From contig NZ_JAKNYM010000002.1 of NCBI RefSeq assembly GCF_022865105.1, positions 1,273,501-1,337,500 of the forward strand: 64,000 nucleotides of DNA. Direction: 5' to 3'. Positions 19,519 to 28,427 of this stretch are shown in pieces; the stretch's first letter is position 1; each line of letters begins with the position of its first letter. Under the pieces are notes generated by a model. The model made no database searches, was not told the DNA's origin, and worked only from the letters and a program-made list of their open reading frames with translations. A program made the translations under genes and the position numbers. The stretch is from Sphingomicrobium astaxanthinifaciens (GTDB taxonomy: Bacteria > Pseudomonadota > Alphaproteobacteria > Sphingomonadales > Sphingomonadaceae).

Positions 19519-20262
19519 ATGCTGCTCGAGGAACGGCTGCTGTTTCCCGCGCATGCGGTGGGCGAGGCGGGGCCGCTGCCCGCCGGGGCGCGCCCGCTCG
19601 AGACCGGCGCCGCGAGTGGCGAGCGGCTCGTCGGCATCCACGTCCCGCCCGCGGGCGGCGCGGCGAGCGACCTCCTCGTCCTCGGCTATCCGGGCAATGG
19701 CTGGAACAGCGCCGATGCGGCGAGCCTGTTGCACGCGCTCTATCCCGACGCCCATGTCGCCAGTTTCCACTATCGCGGCTATCGCGCCTCCGAAGGGCGC
19801 CCGACGGCCCCGGCGCTCATCGCCGATGCCCCGTTGACCCATGACGCCGCACTCGCGGCGAGCGGGGCGCGCCGCGTCCTTGTCGTCGGCGTGAGCATCG
19901 GCACCGGCATCGCCGCCCACCTCGCCGCCGAGCGCGCGGTCGAGGGGCTGATCCTCGTCACCCCGTTCGATTCGCTGCGCAAGGTGGCGGGCGAGGCCAT
20001 CCCGCTGCTGCCCGCGGGCGCGTTGCTGCGCAACGAGATCGCCGCCGCCGACGCGCTGCGCCCGCTCGCGGTGCCGGTCGCCATCATCGAGGCCGAGCGC
20101 GACGAGATCATCTCGGCGGCGCGGACCGAGGGGCTGCGGCGGGCCGCGCGGTGGATCGTCCTCGACCGGCGGATCGCGGGGGCGGGGCACAACGACCTCT
20201 ACCAGCGCGCCGACTTCGCCGCCGCGATGGCCGCCGCCCGCGCCGCGATCGAGGGGCGGTAG
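19519..20262 (+). CDS. Alpha/beta hydrolase, membrane-anchored
   Basis: About 247 residues from ATG 19519, but the open frame extends upstream to about 19451 and encodes a convincing hydrophobic helix (ALAGLVFLLATLSSLM) with no standard start codon. The true protein may start at a non-ATG codon and be anchored. The hydrolase core has LVLGYPGNGWN, a nucleophile elbow GVSIGTG and a His near GAGHNDLY, with an Asp/Glu candidate at EAERDEI. It resembles small hydrolases of the YfhR/FrsA kind. Substrate unknown. Confidence 0.7.
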   Translation: MLLEERLLFPAHAVGEAGPLPAGARPLETGAASGERLVGIHVPPAGGAASDLLVLGYPGNGWNSADAASLLHALYPDAHVASFHYRGYRASEGRPTAPALIADAPLTHDAALAASGARRVLVVGVSIGTGIAAHLAAERAVEGLILVTPFDSLRKVAGEAIPLLPAGALLRNEIAAADALRPLAVPVAIIEAERDEIISAARTEGLRRAARWIVLDRRIAGAGHNDLYQRADFAAAMAAARAAIEGR

Positions 20263-20272
20263 AACCTAATCC

Positions 20273-20298
20273 GTTCCCCCCTTGTTCTTTTGGAACAA
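20273..20298 (+). promoter_or_regulatory. LexA operator (SOS box) of recA
   Basis: Positions 20273-20287 read GTTC, seven bases, GTTC, an exact match to the direct-repeat LexA box of alphaproteobacteria. It overlaps a perfect inverted repeat, TTGTTC-N5-GAACAA (20282-20298). It lies 62-87 bp before the recA start, as expected for LexA repression. Binding is inferred, but the motif is read directly. Confidence 0.8.
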
Positions 20299-20359
20299 AC
20301 CCGGTACAGCGGGGTCATCGCAGGGTCGAAACGGACCCGATGTTGACGAAAGGGGCTGG

Positions 20360-21430
<1,071 letters not shown>

Positions 21431-21454
21431 TCGCCCCATCCTCGTCGAAACGCG

Positions 21455-21485
21455 AAGGGCCCGGTTGTCGACCGGGCCCTTCTTG
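21455..21485 (+). terminator. Rho-independent terminator after recA
   Basis: A perfect 11-bp stem, AAGGGCCCGGT / ACCGGGCCCTT, closed by a 5-base loop, lies 25 bp after the recA stop, followed by CTT. The remaining bases up to 21558 hold nothing I recognise. Confidence 0.9.
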
Positions 21486-21558
21486 CATGGGGCCCGCTAA
21501 TGCGAGCGGGAGGCCCTTGCGGCGGGCTTGGCGCGCCGGCGCGTGTGGCGGCGCGACG

Positions 21559-22839
21559 CTACTGGTCGGCGGGCAGCGGCGGCAGCGGGCAGTAGCGGCG
21601 GTGGAACAACCGGCCGCGCTCGGTGACGAGGGTGAGCGCGAGCGCGGCGAGCCCGCTCAGCGTGATCCCGACGAGGAAGGGCAGCAGCGTGCCGTCGAAG
21701 GCCTGCCCGATGGCGAAACCGAGCACCGCCGCGCCGACCGTGCTGGCGGTCCCCTGGACCGAACTCGCGATGCCCGCGACGGGGGCCATGTTGGTCATCG
21801 CGAGCGTGCCGAAATTGCTCGTGGTGAAGGCAAAGGCGACCAGCACCAGCGCCATCAGCACGACAAAGCTCTCGAGGGTCGATCCGACGAGCAGGTGCCA
21901 GCCGAGGTGGAACAGCGCGGCGCCGACGAAGGCGACCAGCCCGGCGTGGCCGACCCGGCGCAGCCCGAAGCGCCGCACGATGCGGCTGTTGGTGAAGCTG
22001 GCGAGCGCCATCGGCGCGGCGATCATCGCGAACACCGTCCCGAGCCGCTCGCCCGCGCCGAACAGCGTCCCGATGATCTGCTGGACCGAGGCGAGATAGG
22101 CCACCAGCGTGGTGAACACCGCGGTCAGCGCGAGCGTGTAGCCGAGCGACAGCCGGTCGGTCGCGGTGATCATGAGGCCCTGCGCGAGACTGGCCGGGCG
22201 GATGGCGCGGCGATGCTCGGCGTGGAGCGTCTCGGGCAGCCGCGCCGCGCTCCACGCGAACAGGAGGACGCCATAGGCGGCGAGCCCGTAGAAGATCGCG
22301 CGCCACGGCGCGATGGCGAGCACCAGCTGGCCCAGGCTGGGCGCGATCACCGGCACGACCATGAAGGTCATTTGCGTCAGGCTCATGATCCGCGCCATTT
22401 CCTCCCCCTCGTAGAGGTCGCGCACGATGGCGAGGACGAGGACCCGGCTGACCGCCCCGCAGGCCCCCATCGCGAAGCGCGCGGCGATCAGCAGCGTGAA
22501 GTCGCCCGCCGCTGCCGCGAGCAGCCCGAACAGGACGTAGAGCGACACCCCCGCGAGCAGCACGGGGCGGCGTCCGAACCGATCGGCGAGCGGCCCCCAC
22601 AGCAGTTGGCTCGCCCCGAAGCCGAACATGTAGGCGACGATCACCAGCTGGGTGCGGTTGGCCGCCGCGATGCCGAGATCGGCGCCGATCGCGGGCAACG
22701 CGGGCAGCATGGTGTCGAGCGCGAGCGCGTTCATCGCCATCATCCCCGCCAGCAGCGCGACGATCTCGTGCGTGCCGCGGCGATGGGCGACGATCGCGCG
22801 GGCGGGGGCGGGGGCGTCCATCGCCGGGTGCTGGCGCAT
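21559..22839 (-). CDS. MFS multidrug efflux transporter, Bcr/CflA type
   Basis: A 426-residue inner-membrane drug:H+ antiporter with about 12 hydrophobic segments. Family signatures are ALDTMLPALPAIGADL in the first helix, the motif A loop WGPLADRFGRRPVLL between helices 2 and 3, and RFAMGACGAVSRVLVLAIVRDL. I used ATG 22839, which leaves a short basic N-terminus; ATG 22821 is an alternative and neither has a clear ribosome-binding site. It is divergent from a GST gene across about 50 bp, a pairing that suggests a xenobiotic response. Substrate unknown. Confidence 0.87.
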   Translation of the reverse strand: MRQHPAMDAPAPARAIVAHRRGTHEIVALLAGMMAMNALALDTMLPALPAIGADLGIAAANRTQLVIVAYMFGFGASQLLWGPLADRFGRRPVLLAGVSLYVLFGLLAAAAGDFTLLIAARFAMGACGAVSRVLVLAIVRDLYEGEEMARIMSLTQMTFMVVPVIAPSLGQLVLAIAPWRAIFYGLAAYGVLLFAWSAARLPETLHAEHRRAIRPASLAQGLMITATDRLSLGYTLALTAVFTTLVAYLASVQQIIGTLFGAGERLGTVFAMIAAPMALASFTNSRIVRRFGLRRVGHAGLVAFVGAALFHLGWHLLVGSTLESFVVLMALVLVAFAFTTSNFGTLAMTNMAPVAGIASSVQGTASTVGAAVLGFAIGQAFDGTLLPFLVGITLSGLAALALTLVTERGRLFHRRYCPLPPLPADQ

Positions 22840-22891
22840 GAGCGGCGAACATGCAACACGCATCGCTTCGCAACCAGTCCACGGGGCCGCC

Positions 22892-23518
22892 ATGATCATC
22901 GTCCACCATCTCGAAAACAGCCGCTCGCAGCGCATCCTCTGGCTGCTCGAGGAACTCGGGCTCGACTATGAGGTGCGGCGCTATGCGCGCGATCCCAAGA
23001 CCATGCTCGCCCCGCCCGAACTGCGCGCCATCCACCCGCTGGGCAAGTCGCCGATCCTCGAGGAAGAGGCGGTGACTTATGTCGAGAGCGGGGCGATCAT
23101 GGCCCAGCTCGCCGAGCGCCATGGTCGCTTCGGCCCGCCCGAGGACCCCGTCGGCGCGCGCCGCTGGCACCAGTATATGCATTATGCCGAGGGCTCGCTC
23201 CTCCCGCCGCTGTTCGCCATGCTCGTGGTGCGCAAGCTCGGCCTGCTGGGGCTGCCCGCGCGCAAGCCGATCGCGGGGCGGATCCACGAACAGCTCCGCT
23301 TCGTCGAGGGCGAGCTCGAGGGGCGCGATTGGTTCTGCGGGGACGAGCTCACCGCCGCCGACATGATGATGAGCTTCCCGCTCGAGGCGGCGGGCAGCCG
23401 GATCGACGACATGGCGGCGACCTATCCCGCGATCCGCCGCTTCCTCGAGCGCTGCCACGCGCGCCCCGCCTACCAGCGCGCGCTCGCGCGCGGCGGCGAA
23501 TATGCCTATGCCGGTTGA
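22892..23518 (+). CDS. Glutathione S-transferase
   Basis: A 208-residue GST. The N-terminal thioredoxin-like domain has NSRSQRILWLLEEL, with a Ser-rich activation site, then HPLGKSPILEE with the cis-Pro, and YVESGAI for glutathione binding. The C-terminal helical domain has DWFCGDELTAADMMMSF, containing the conserved buried Asp. Cytosolic. It is divergent from an MFS exporter and 59 bp before a symporter gene. Its specific substrate cannot be inferred. Confidence 0.92.
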   Translation: MIIVHHLENSRSQRILWLLEELGLDYEVRRYARDPKTMLAPPELRAIHPLGKSPILEEEAVTYVESGAIMAQLAERHGRFGPPEDPVGARRWHQYMHYAEGSLLPPLFAMLVVRKLGLLGLPARKPIAGRIHEQLRFVEGELEGRDWFCGDELTAADMMMSFPLEAAGSRIDDMAATYPAIRRFLERCHARPAYQRALARGGEYAYAG

Positions 23519-23577
23519 CCCGCCGGGCGCGTGGCGCTCTAGCTAGGCCCGAACCAAAACCAAGGGGGTCCCACCTG

Positions 23578-24882
23578 ATGGACGTGCATTTGAAGACCGG
23601 GCGGCTCGCCCTCCACTGGCAGATGCTGATCGGCTTCCTGCTCGGGTTGGGGGCCGGGCTGAGCGTCTACCTCACCGCGCAGGACGCGGCCTGGGTCGAG
23701 ACGGTGAGCGACGTCACGGGGTTCATCGGGCAGGTCTTCCTGCGGCTGCTCTTCATGCTCGTCATCCCGCTGCTGTTCTCGGCGCTCGTTGTCGGCATCG
23801 CCGAGATGGGCGATGCGCGCTCGCTCAAGCGTACCGGGCTGCGCACGCTGGCCTTCACCGTGATCGTCTCGGGCATCGCGGTGGTGCTCGCGCTCACCGT
23901 CGCCAACGTTTTCCAGCCGGGCGCCGGGGTCGATCGCCAGATCGCCGAGACGCTGCTCGCCGATGCGCGCGACAATGCCGGCGCGATCATCAGCCGCAAC
24001 GCCGAGACCCCGAGCGGGCTCGACGCGTTGCTCGCGATCATCCCCTCGAACGTCTTCGCCGCGATGAGCGCCAACGACATCCTCGCGGTGATGTTCTTCG
24101 CGCTGTTCTTCGGGATCGGGCTGCTGTTCGCCGACAGCCCGCAGGCCGAAGTCCTGCAGAAGGGCATTGAGGGGGTCTTCCACGTCACGATGAAGCTGAT
24201 CATGTGGGTCATCCGGCTCGCCCCGATCGCGATCGCCTGCTTCATGTTCAACCTCGCCAGCGCCTTTGGCTGGGACATCCTCATCCGCCTCGGCGCCTAT
24301 GTGCTGGTCGTGCTCCTCGCGCTCGGGCTGCACATGTTCGTGGTCTATCCGCTGGTTCTGCGCTTCTGGGCCGGGGTCAGCCCGCTGTGGTTCTTCAGGA
24401 ACGTGCGCGAGGCGATGCTGATCGCCTTCTCGACAGCCAGCTCGAACGCCACCTTGCCCTATGCGCTCAAGGTCGCCGACGAAAATCTCGAGCTGCCCCG
24501 CGCGCCCGCGCGGTTCGTCCTGACCATCGGCGCCACCGCCAACCAGAACGGCACCGCCATCTTCGAGGGGATCACCGTGCTCTTCCTCGCGCAGTTCTTC
24601 GGGGTCGATCTGGGCATCGGCGAACAGCTGGTGGTGCTCCTGATGTGCATCCTCGGCGGCATCGGCACCGCTGGCGTGCCCGCCGGATCGCTGCCCGTCG
24701 TGGCGCTCATCCTCGCGATGGTCGGGGTGCCGCCCGAGGGCATCGGCATCGTCCTCGGGGTCGATCGCCTGCTCGACATGTGCCGCACCACGCTCAACGT
24801 CACCGGCGACCTCGCCGCGGCGACGGTGGTCTCGAAGGGGCATGTCGACGACGCCGAACTGTCCGACCTCCAGGCGGCATGA
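23578..24882 (+). CDS. Dicarboxylate/amino acid:cation symporter (DAACS family)
   Basis: A 434-residue inner-membrane secondary transporter of the GltP/DctA fold. Hairpin 1 has the serine-rich AFSTASSNATLP, the substrate/cation motif is NQNGTAIFEG, and the C-terminal hairpin has GTAGVPAGSLPV, followed by VDRLLDMCRTTLNVTGD. NQNGTA deviates from the NMDGTA of glutamate transporters, so ion coupling may differ. The start ATG 23578 follows AAGGGGG. It overlaps the HAD gene by 4 nt. Whether it carries glutamate, aspartate or C4-dicarboxylates is not decidable. Confidence 0.92.
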   Translation: MDVHLKTGRLALHWQMLIGFLLGLGAGLSVYLTAQDAAWVETVSDVTGFIGQVFLRLLFMLVIPLLFSALVVGIAEMGDARSLKRTGLRTLAFTVIVSGIAVVLALTVANVFQPGAGVDRQIAETLLADARDNAGAIISRNAETPSGLDALLAIIPSNVFAAMSANDILAVMFFALFFGIGLLFADSPQAEVLQKGIEGVFHVTMKLIMWVIRLAPIAIACFMFNLASAFGWDILIRLGAYVLVVLLALGLHMFVVYPLVLRFWAGVSPLWFFRNVREAMLIAFSTASSNATLPYALKVADENLELPRAPARFVLTIGATANQNGTAIFEGITVLFLAQFFGVDLGIGEQLVVLLMCILGGIGTAGVPAGSLPVVALILAMVGVPPEGIGIVLGVDRLLDMCRTTLNVTGDLAAATVVSKGHVDDAELSDLQAA

Positions 24883-25670
24883 GCGGCGATCTCGACGCGC
24901 TACCGGCGCGCTATCGCACCGTCCTGTGCGATGTCTGGGGCGTGATCCACGACGGCGCGCGGCTGTTCCCGGGGGTCATCGACCGGTTCGCCCGGTGGAA
25001 GCGCGAGGGGCGAACGATCGTGATCGTCACCAACGCCCCGCGCCCCGCCGACCGCGTCGAGGCCGACCTCATCGCGATGGGGCTGCCACGCGAGAGCTGG
25101 GACCATCTGACCTCGAGCGGGCAGGCCGGCATCGAGGCGCTGACCCATCCGCCGCGCAAGGTGGGCTTCGCGGGCAGCCGCTGGGATCATGAGGACCTCG
25201 TCGCCCATGGGGTCGACATCGCCGATGCGGGCGAGCCGATCAGCGAGATCGCGCTCACGGGGCTCGATGAATATCGCTCGCAGGTATCGGAATGTGAGGA
25301 AGAAATCAGCGCTTGGGTGGCGCAGGACCTGCTCGTCCATTGCCTCAACCCCGATCGCATCGTCATCCACCGCGGCGAGGAAGTCGTCTGCGCGGGCGCA
25401 CTCGCCGACGCGGTCGCCGCAAGGGGAGGGCGCGTCCAATTCTACGGCAAGCCGCACCGCCCCATCTACCAGCATGCGCTCGCGCTGGCAGGCGACCCCG
25501 ACCCCGCCGACTGCGTGATGGTCGGCGACAATCCGGCGACCGACATGTGGGGCGCCTGCCGCATGGGGATGGCGGGGGTACTCGTTACCGCCGGGGTCGG
25601 CCATGCCGCATATGACTGGGGCGCCGAGTTCGACGACTGGCGCCCCTTGATGACGGTGCCGGGACTCTGA
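24879..25670 (+). CDS. HAD-superfamily hydrolase, TIGR01459 type
   Basis: A 263-residue HAD-IIA-like phosphatase. Motif I is LCDVWGVIHDG, where the DxWG form is typical of this subfamily. Motif II is VIVTNAPRP, motif III includes YGKPHRPIY, and motif IV is MVGDNPATDMWGA. The family is related to NagD/PGP-type phosphatases, but its substrate is not established. The ATG overlaps the symporter stop, so the two are co-translated. It ends 7 bp from the convergent rpoH. Confidence 0.88.
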   Translation: MSGDLDALPARYRTVLCDVWGVIHDGARLFPGVIDRFARWKREGRTIVIVTNAPRPADRVEADLIAMGLPRESWDHLTSSGQAGIEALTHPPRKVGFAGSRWDHEDLVAHGVDIADAGEPISEIALTGLDEYRSQVSECEEEISAWVAQDLLVHCLNPDRIVIHRGEEVVCAGALADAVAARGGRVQFYGKPHRPIYQHALALAGDPDPADCVMVGDNPATDMWGACRMGMAGVLVTAGVGHAAYDWGAEFDDWRPLMTVPGL

Positions 25671-25677
25671 CGCGCTG

Positions 25678-26592
25678 TTAGGCGGCGTCGTCGACGAGGT
25701 AGCGTTGCTCCTCGGCCATCTTGACGAGCGCGGCCTGCAGCTTCTCGAAGGCGCGCACCTCGATCTGGCGGATCCGCTCGCGGCTGACCCCGTAGACCTG
25801 ACTGAGGTCCTCGAGCGTCTTGGGGTTTTCCGACAGCCGCCGCTCGGTGAGGATATGCTGCTCGCGCTCGTTGAGCGCGTCCATCGCCTGCATCAGGAGG
25901 TCGTGGCGCACCTGCCGCTCCTCCGCGTCGGCGACCAGCTCGTCCTGCAGCGGTTCCTCGGAATGGAGCAGGTCCATCCACTGCGATTCGCCGTCCTCGT
26001 CGCCGCTGCGCATCGGCGCGTTGAGGCTCGAATCGCCGCCACGCGCCATGCGCCGGTTCATCGACACGACATCGTCTTCGGAAACACCCAGTTCGGTGGC
26101 GATCTTGGTCACGTCGTCGGGGTGCAGGTCGCCTTCCTCGAAGGCCTCGATCTGGTTCTTCATCCGCCTGAGGTTGAAGAACAGCTTCTTCTGCGCGGCG
26201 GTGGTGCCCATCTTGACGAGGCTCCACGAGCGCAGGATGAATTCTTGGATCGAGGCGCGGATCCACCACATCGCGTAGGTGGCGAGGCGGAAGCCGCGGT
26301 CGGGATCGAATTTCTTCACCCCCTGCATCAGCCCGATATTGCCCTCGGAGATCAGCTCGGAGACGGGCAGGCCGTAGCCGCGGTAGCCCATCGCGATCTT
26401 GGCGACGAGCCGCAGGTGCGAGTTGACCAGCTGCGCGGCGGCCTCGGTGTCACCATGCTCCTTCCAGCGCACCGCGAGCATGAACTCGTCCTCGGGGGTG
26501 AGGATCGGGAACTTCTTGATCTCGCTGAGATAGCGATTGAGCCCGTCCTCGCCTCCGGTGGAGGGTATCGACAATGCCGCAGTCTTGGCCAT
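25678..26592 (-). CDS. rpoH: RNA polymerase heat-shock sigma factor (sigma-32)
   Basis: A 304-residue group-3 sigma factor directing heat-shock transcription. Region 2 has LVNSHLRLVAKIAMGYRGYG, FDPDRGFRLATYAMWWIRASIQEF and then the RpoH-box region AAQKKLFFNLR, which distinguishes it from RpoD. Region 4 ends GVSRERIRQIEVRAFEKLQ. The start is ATG 26592 after AGGAG; an upstream in-frame ATG at 26637 lacks a ribosome-binding site. It lies 74 bp after rluD on the same strand. A CTTGAAC motif in that gap resembles a heat-shock -35 but has no matching -10. Confidence 0.96.
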   Translation of the reverse strand: MAKTAALSIPSTGGEDGLNRYLSEIKKFPILTPEDEFMLAVRWKEHGDTEAAAQLVNSHLRLVAKIAMGYRGYGLPVSELISEGNIGLMQGVKKFDPDRGFRLATYAMWWIRASIQEFILRSWSLVKMGTTAAQKKLFFNLRRMKNQIEAFEEGDLHPDDVTKIATELGVSEDDVVSMNRRMARGGDSSLNAPMRSGDEDGESQWMDLLHSEEPLQDELVADAEERQVRHDLLMQAMDALNEREQHILTERRLSENPKTLEDLSQVYGVSRERIRQIEVRAFEKLQAALVKMAEEQRYLVDDAA

Positions 26593-26666
26593 GCTTGCTC
26601 CTTTTGCCGCCGCGCCAACCCGCGGCGCCCCGTTCAAGGGGGTCGGCCTCTATAGCCTTCCCCTTC

Positions 26667-27617
26667 CTATACGTGAAGTGCCGCCACCAGTTCCGCCATA
26701 TCCGATGGAAGCGCACTTTCGAACGACAAACGGTCGCCGCTCGCGGGGTGGATGAACCCCAGTCGCGCGGCGTGTAGCGCCTGCCGCTGAAAACCCAGTG
26801 ATTTCAAGGTCTCGCGATGCTCCTTTCGCGTGCGACCGTAAAAGGGATCGCCGACCAGTGGGTGCCCCAGATGCGCCATGTGCACCCGCACCTGGTGGGT
26901 CCGCCCGGTCTCGAGCCGGCATTCGATCAGGCTCGCCGCGCGCAGGTTCTCCAGCTTGGTCCAGTGCGTCACCGCGCGCTTGCCGCGGCCCGCGGCGACG
27001 ACTGCCATCTTCTTGCGGTTGGCGGACGAGCGGGCGAGGGGGGCATCGACCGTCCCTTCCCCCGCGAGCAGGAGCCCCGAGGCGACCGCGATATAGCGCC
27101 GCTCGATCGAATGCGCCGCGAACTGCCGCGCCAGCCCCTCGTGCGCGACGTCGGTCTTGGCGACCACGAGCAGCCCCGAGGTGTCCTTGTCGATGCGATG
27201 GACGATGCCGGGGCGCGCCACCCCGTTGATCCCCGACAACCGGCCCCGGCAATGGTGGAGCAGCGCGTTGACCAGCGTGCCGTCGAGATTGCCCGCGGCG
27301 GGGTGGACGACCAGCCCGGCGGGCTTGTCGACGACGAGCAGCTGGTCGTCTTCGTGGACGATGTTCAGCGGGATGTCCTGCGGCACCGCGTGATGCGGGA
27401 CGGGCGCGGGCACGTGCAGAAGGTAGCGTTCATCGCCGCGCACCTTGATCGCGGGATCGCGCACCGCCGCGCCCGCGGCCTCGAGCGCGCCCGCGCTGAT
27501 CAGCTTCTTGACGCGCTCGCGCGACAGGCCGCCGGCTTGGTCGGTGACCGCGCGGTCGAGCCGCCAGCCGGCATGGCGCGCCTCCAGCTCAATCTCGATG
27601 TCCCCGCCCATGCGCAT
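26667..27617 (-). CDS. rluD: 23S rRNA pseudouridine synthase, RluD type
   Basis: A 316-residue RluA-family enzyme. An N-terminal S4 RNA-binding domain (RLDRAVTDQAGGLSRERVKK) is followed by the catalytic domain with the nucleophile Asp in HRIDKDTSGLLVVAK, then ETGRTHQVRVHMAHLGHPL. RluD makes pseudouridines 1911/1915/1917 in helix 69. ATG 27617 is used; 27611 is possible. It is divergent from chpT across 72 bp. Confidence 0.94.
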   Translation of the reverse strand: MRMGGDIEIELEARHAGWRLDRAVTDQAGGLSRERVKKLISAGALEAAGAAVRDPAIKVRGDERYLLHVPAPVPHHAVPQDIPLNIVHEDDQLLVVDKPAGLVVHPAAGNLDGTLVNALLHHCRGRLSGINGVARPGIVHRIDKDTSGLLVVAKTDVAHEGLARQFAAHSIERRYIAVASGLLLAGEGTVDAPLARSSANRKKMAVVAAGRGKRAVTHWTKLENLRAASLIECRLETGRTHQVRVHMAHLGHPLVGDPFYGRTRKEHRETLKSLGFQRQALHAARLGFIHPASGDRLSFESALPSDMAELVAALHV

Positions 27618-27689
27618 CGATATGGGGGGCGGACAAGCGGGGTCAATAGGGGTTGCGTGGCGCCGCCGCGCTCGCCATGCCTTGGGGCC

Positions 27690-28328
27690 ATGAACCAGAC
27701 CGAATTCGCCGCCCTCCTGTGCAGCCGCCTGTGCCATGACCTCATGAGCCCGGTGGGGGCGCTCAACAACGGGGTCGAACTGCTCGCCGACGAAAACGAC
27801 CCCGAGATGCGCGATCGGGTGATCGAGCTCATCGGCGAGAGCGCGGCGGCAACCGCCAACAAGCTCAAGTTCTTCCGGCTCGCCTTCGGCGCGGGCGGGG
27901 GCTTTGGCGCCGAGATCGACACCGGCGAGGCGAGGGCGGCGCTCGCGGGGCTGTTCGGTCCCGACCGCCGGGTCGAGTTGGGCTGGATGGTCGAGGAAGC
28001 GCGGTTGCCCAAGGATGCGGTCAAGTTGTTGCTCAACCTGGCGCTGATCGCGGGCGATGCGCTGGTGCGCGGCGGCAAGCTCGACGTCGGCGCCGAACGG
28101 CGCGAGGGCGAGGTCGAACTGGTGATCCGCGCCGAGGGGCCGCGGCTGATCCTCGACCCCGCGATCCGCGCCACGCTCGAGGGGGTGGACGGGGGCGAGG
28201 GCGAGGGCGAGCCGCGCGCGGCCGGCGCGCTGCTCGCGCGCCAGCTCGCCGCCGCGCAGGGCGGGGCGATCCGGTTCAGCGCGCCCGGCGAGACGGTGGC
28301 GATGATCGGCGCCACGCTTTCGGCCTGA
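27690..28328 (+). CDS. chpT: Histidine phosphotransferase ChpT
   Basis: A 212-residue dimeric phosphotransferase. The DHp-like helix starts at once, with phospho-His16 in LCSRLCHDLMSPVGALNNG, a ChpT signature. The rest is a degenerate HATPase-like domain (KDAVKLLLNLALIAGDAL) without ATP-binding boxes. In alphaproteobacteria ChpT passes phosphate from CckA to CtrA and CpdR. cckA is 8.6 kb upstream in this window; ctrA is not here. It lies directly before cheA with a CtrA-like site in the gap, suggesting the relay output feeds back on neighbouring motility genes. Confidence 0.92.
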   Translation: MNQTEFAALLCSRLCHDLMSPVGALNNGVELLADENDPEMRDRVIELIGESAAATANKLKFFRLAFGAGGGFGAEIDTGEARAALAGLFGPDRRVELGWMVEEARLPKDAVKLLLNLALIAGDALVRGGKLDVGAERREGEVELVIRAEGPRLILDPAIRATLEGVDGGEGEGEPRAAGALLARQLAAAQGGAIRFSAPGETVAMIGATLSA

Positions 28329-28360
28329 CCGTCACACCCCATCTTTGGCGCCCGGCGTTG

Positions 28361-28375
28361 CTAACGCGGCCTTAA
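28361..28375 (+). promoter_or_regulatory. CtrA-like binding site before cheA
   Basis: The sequence CTAA-N7-TTAAC lies 53 bp before the cheA start, one mismatch from the CtrA consensus TTAA-N7-TTAAC. TTAA is rare in this GC-rich DNA, which makes the match less likely to be chance. Binding is inferred. Confidence 0.5.
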
Positions 28376-28427
28376 CCCTTTGCGCCTCATAGGCGGTGGG
28401 GACAGTCGCAAAGCTTGTGGGGCCCCG

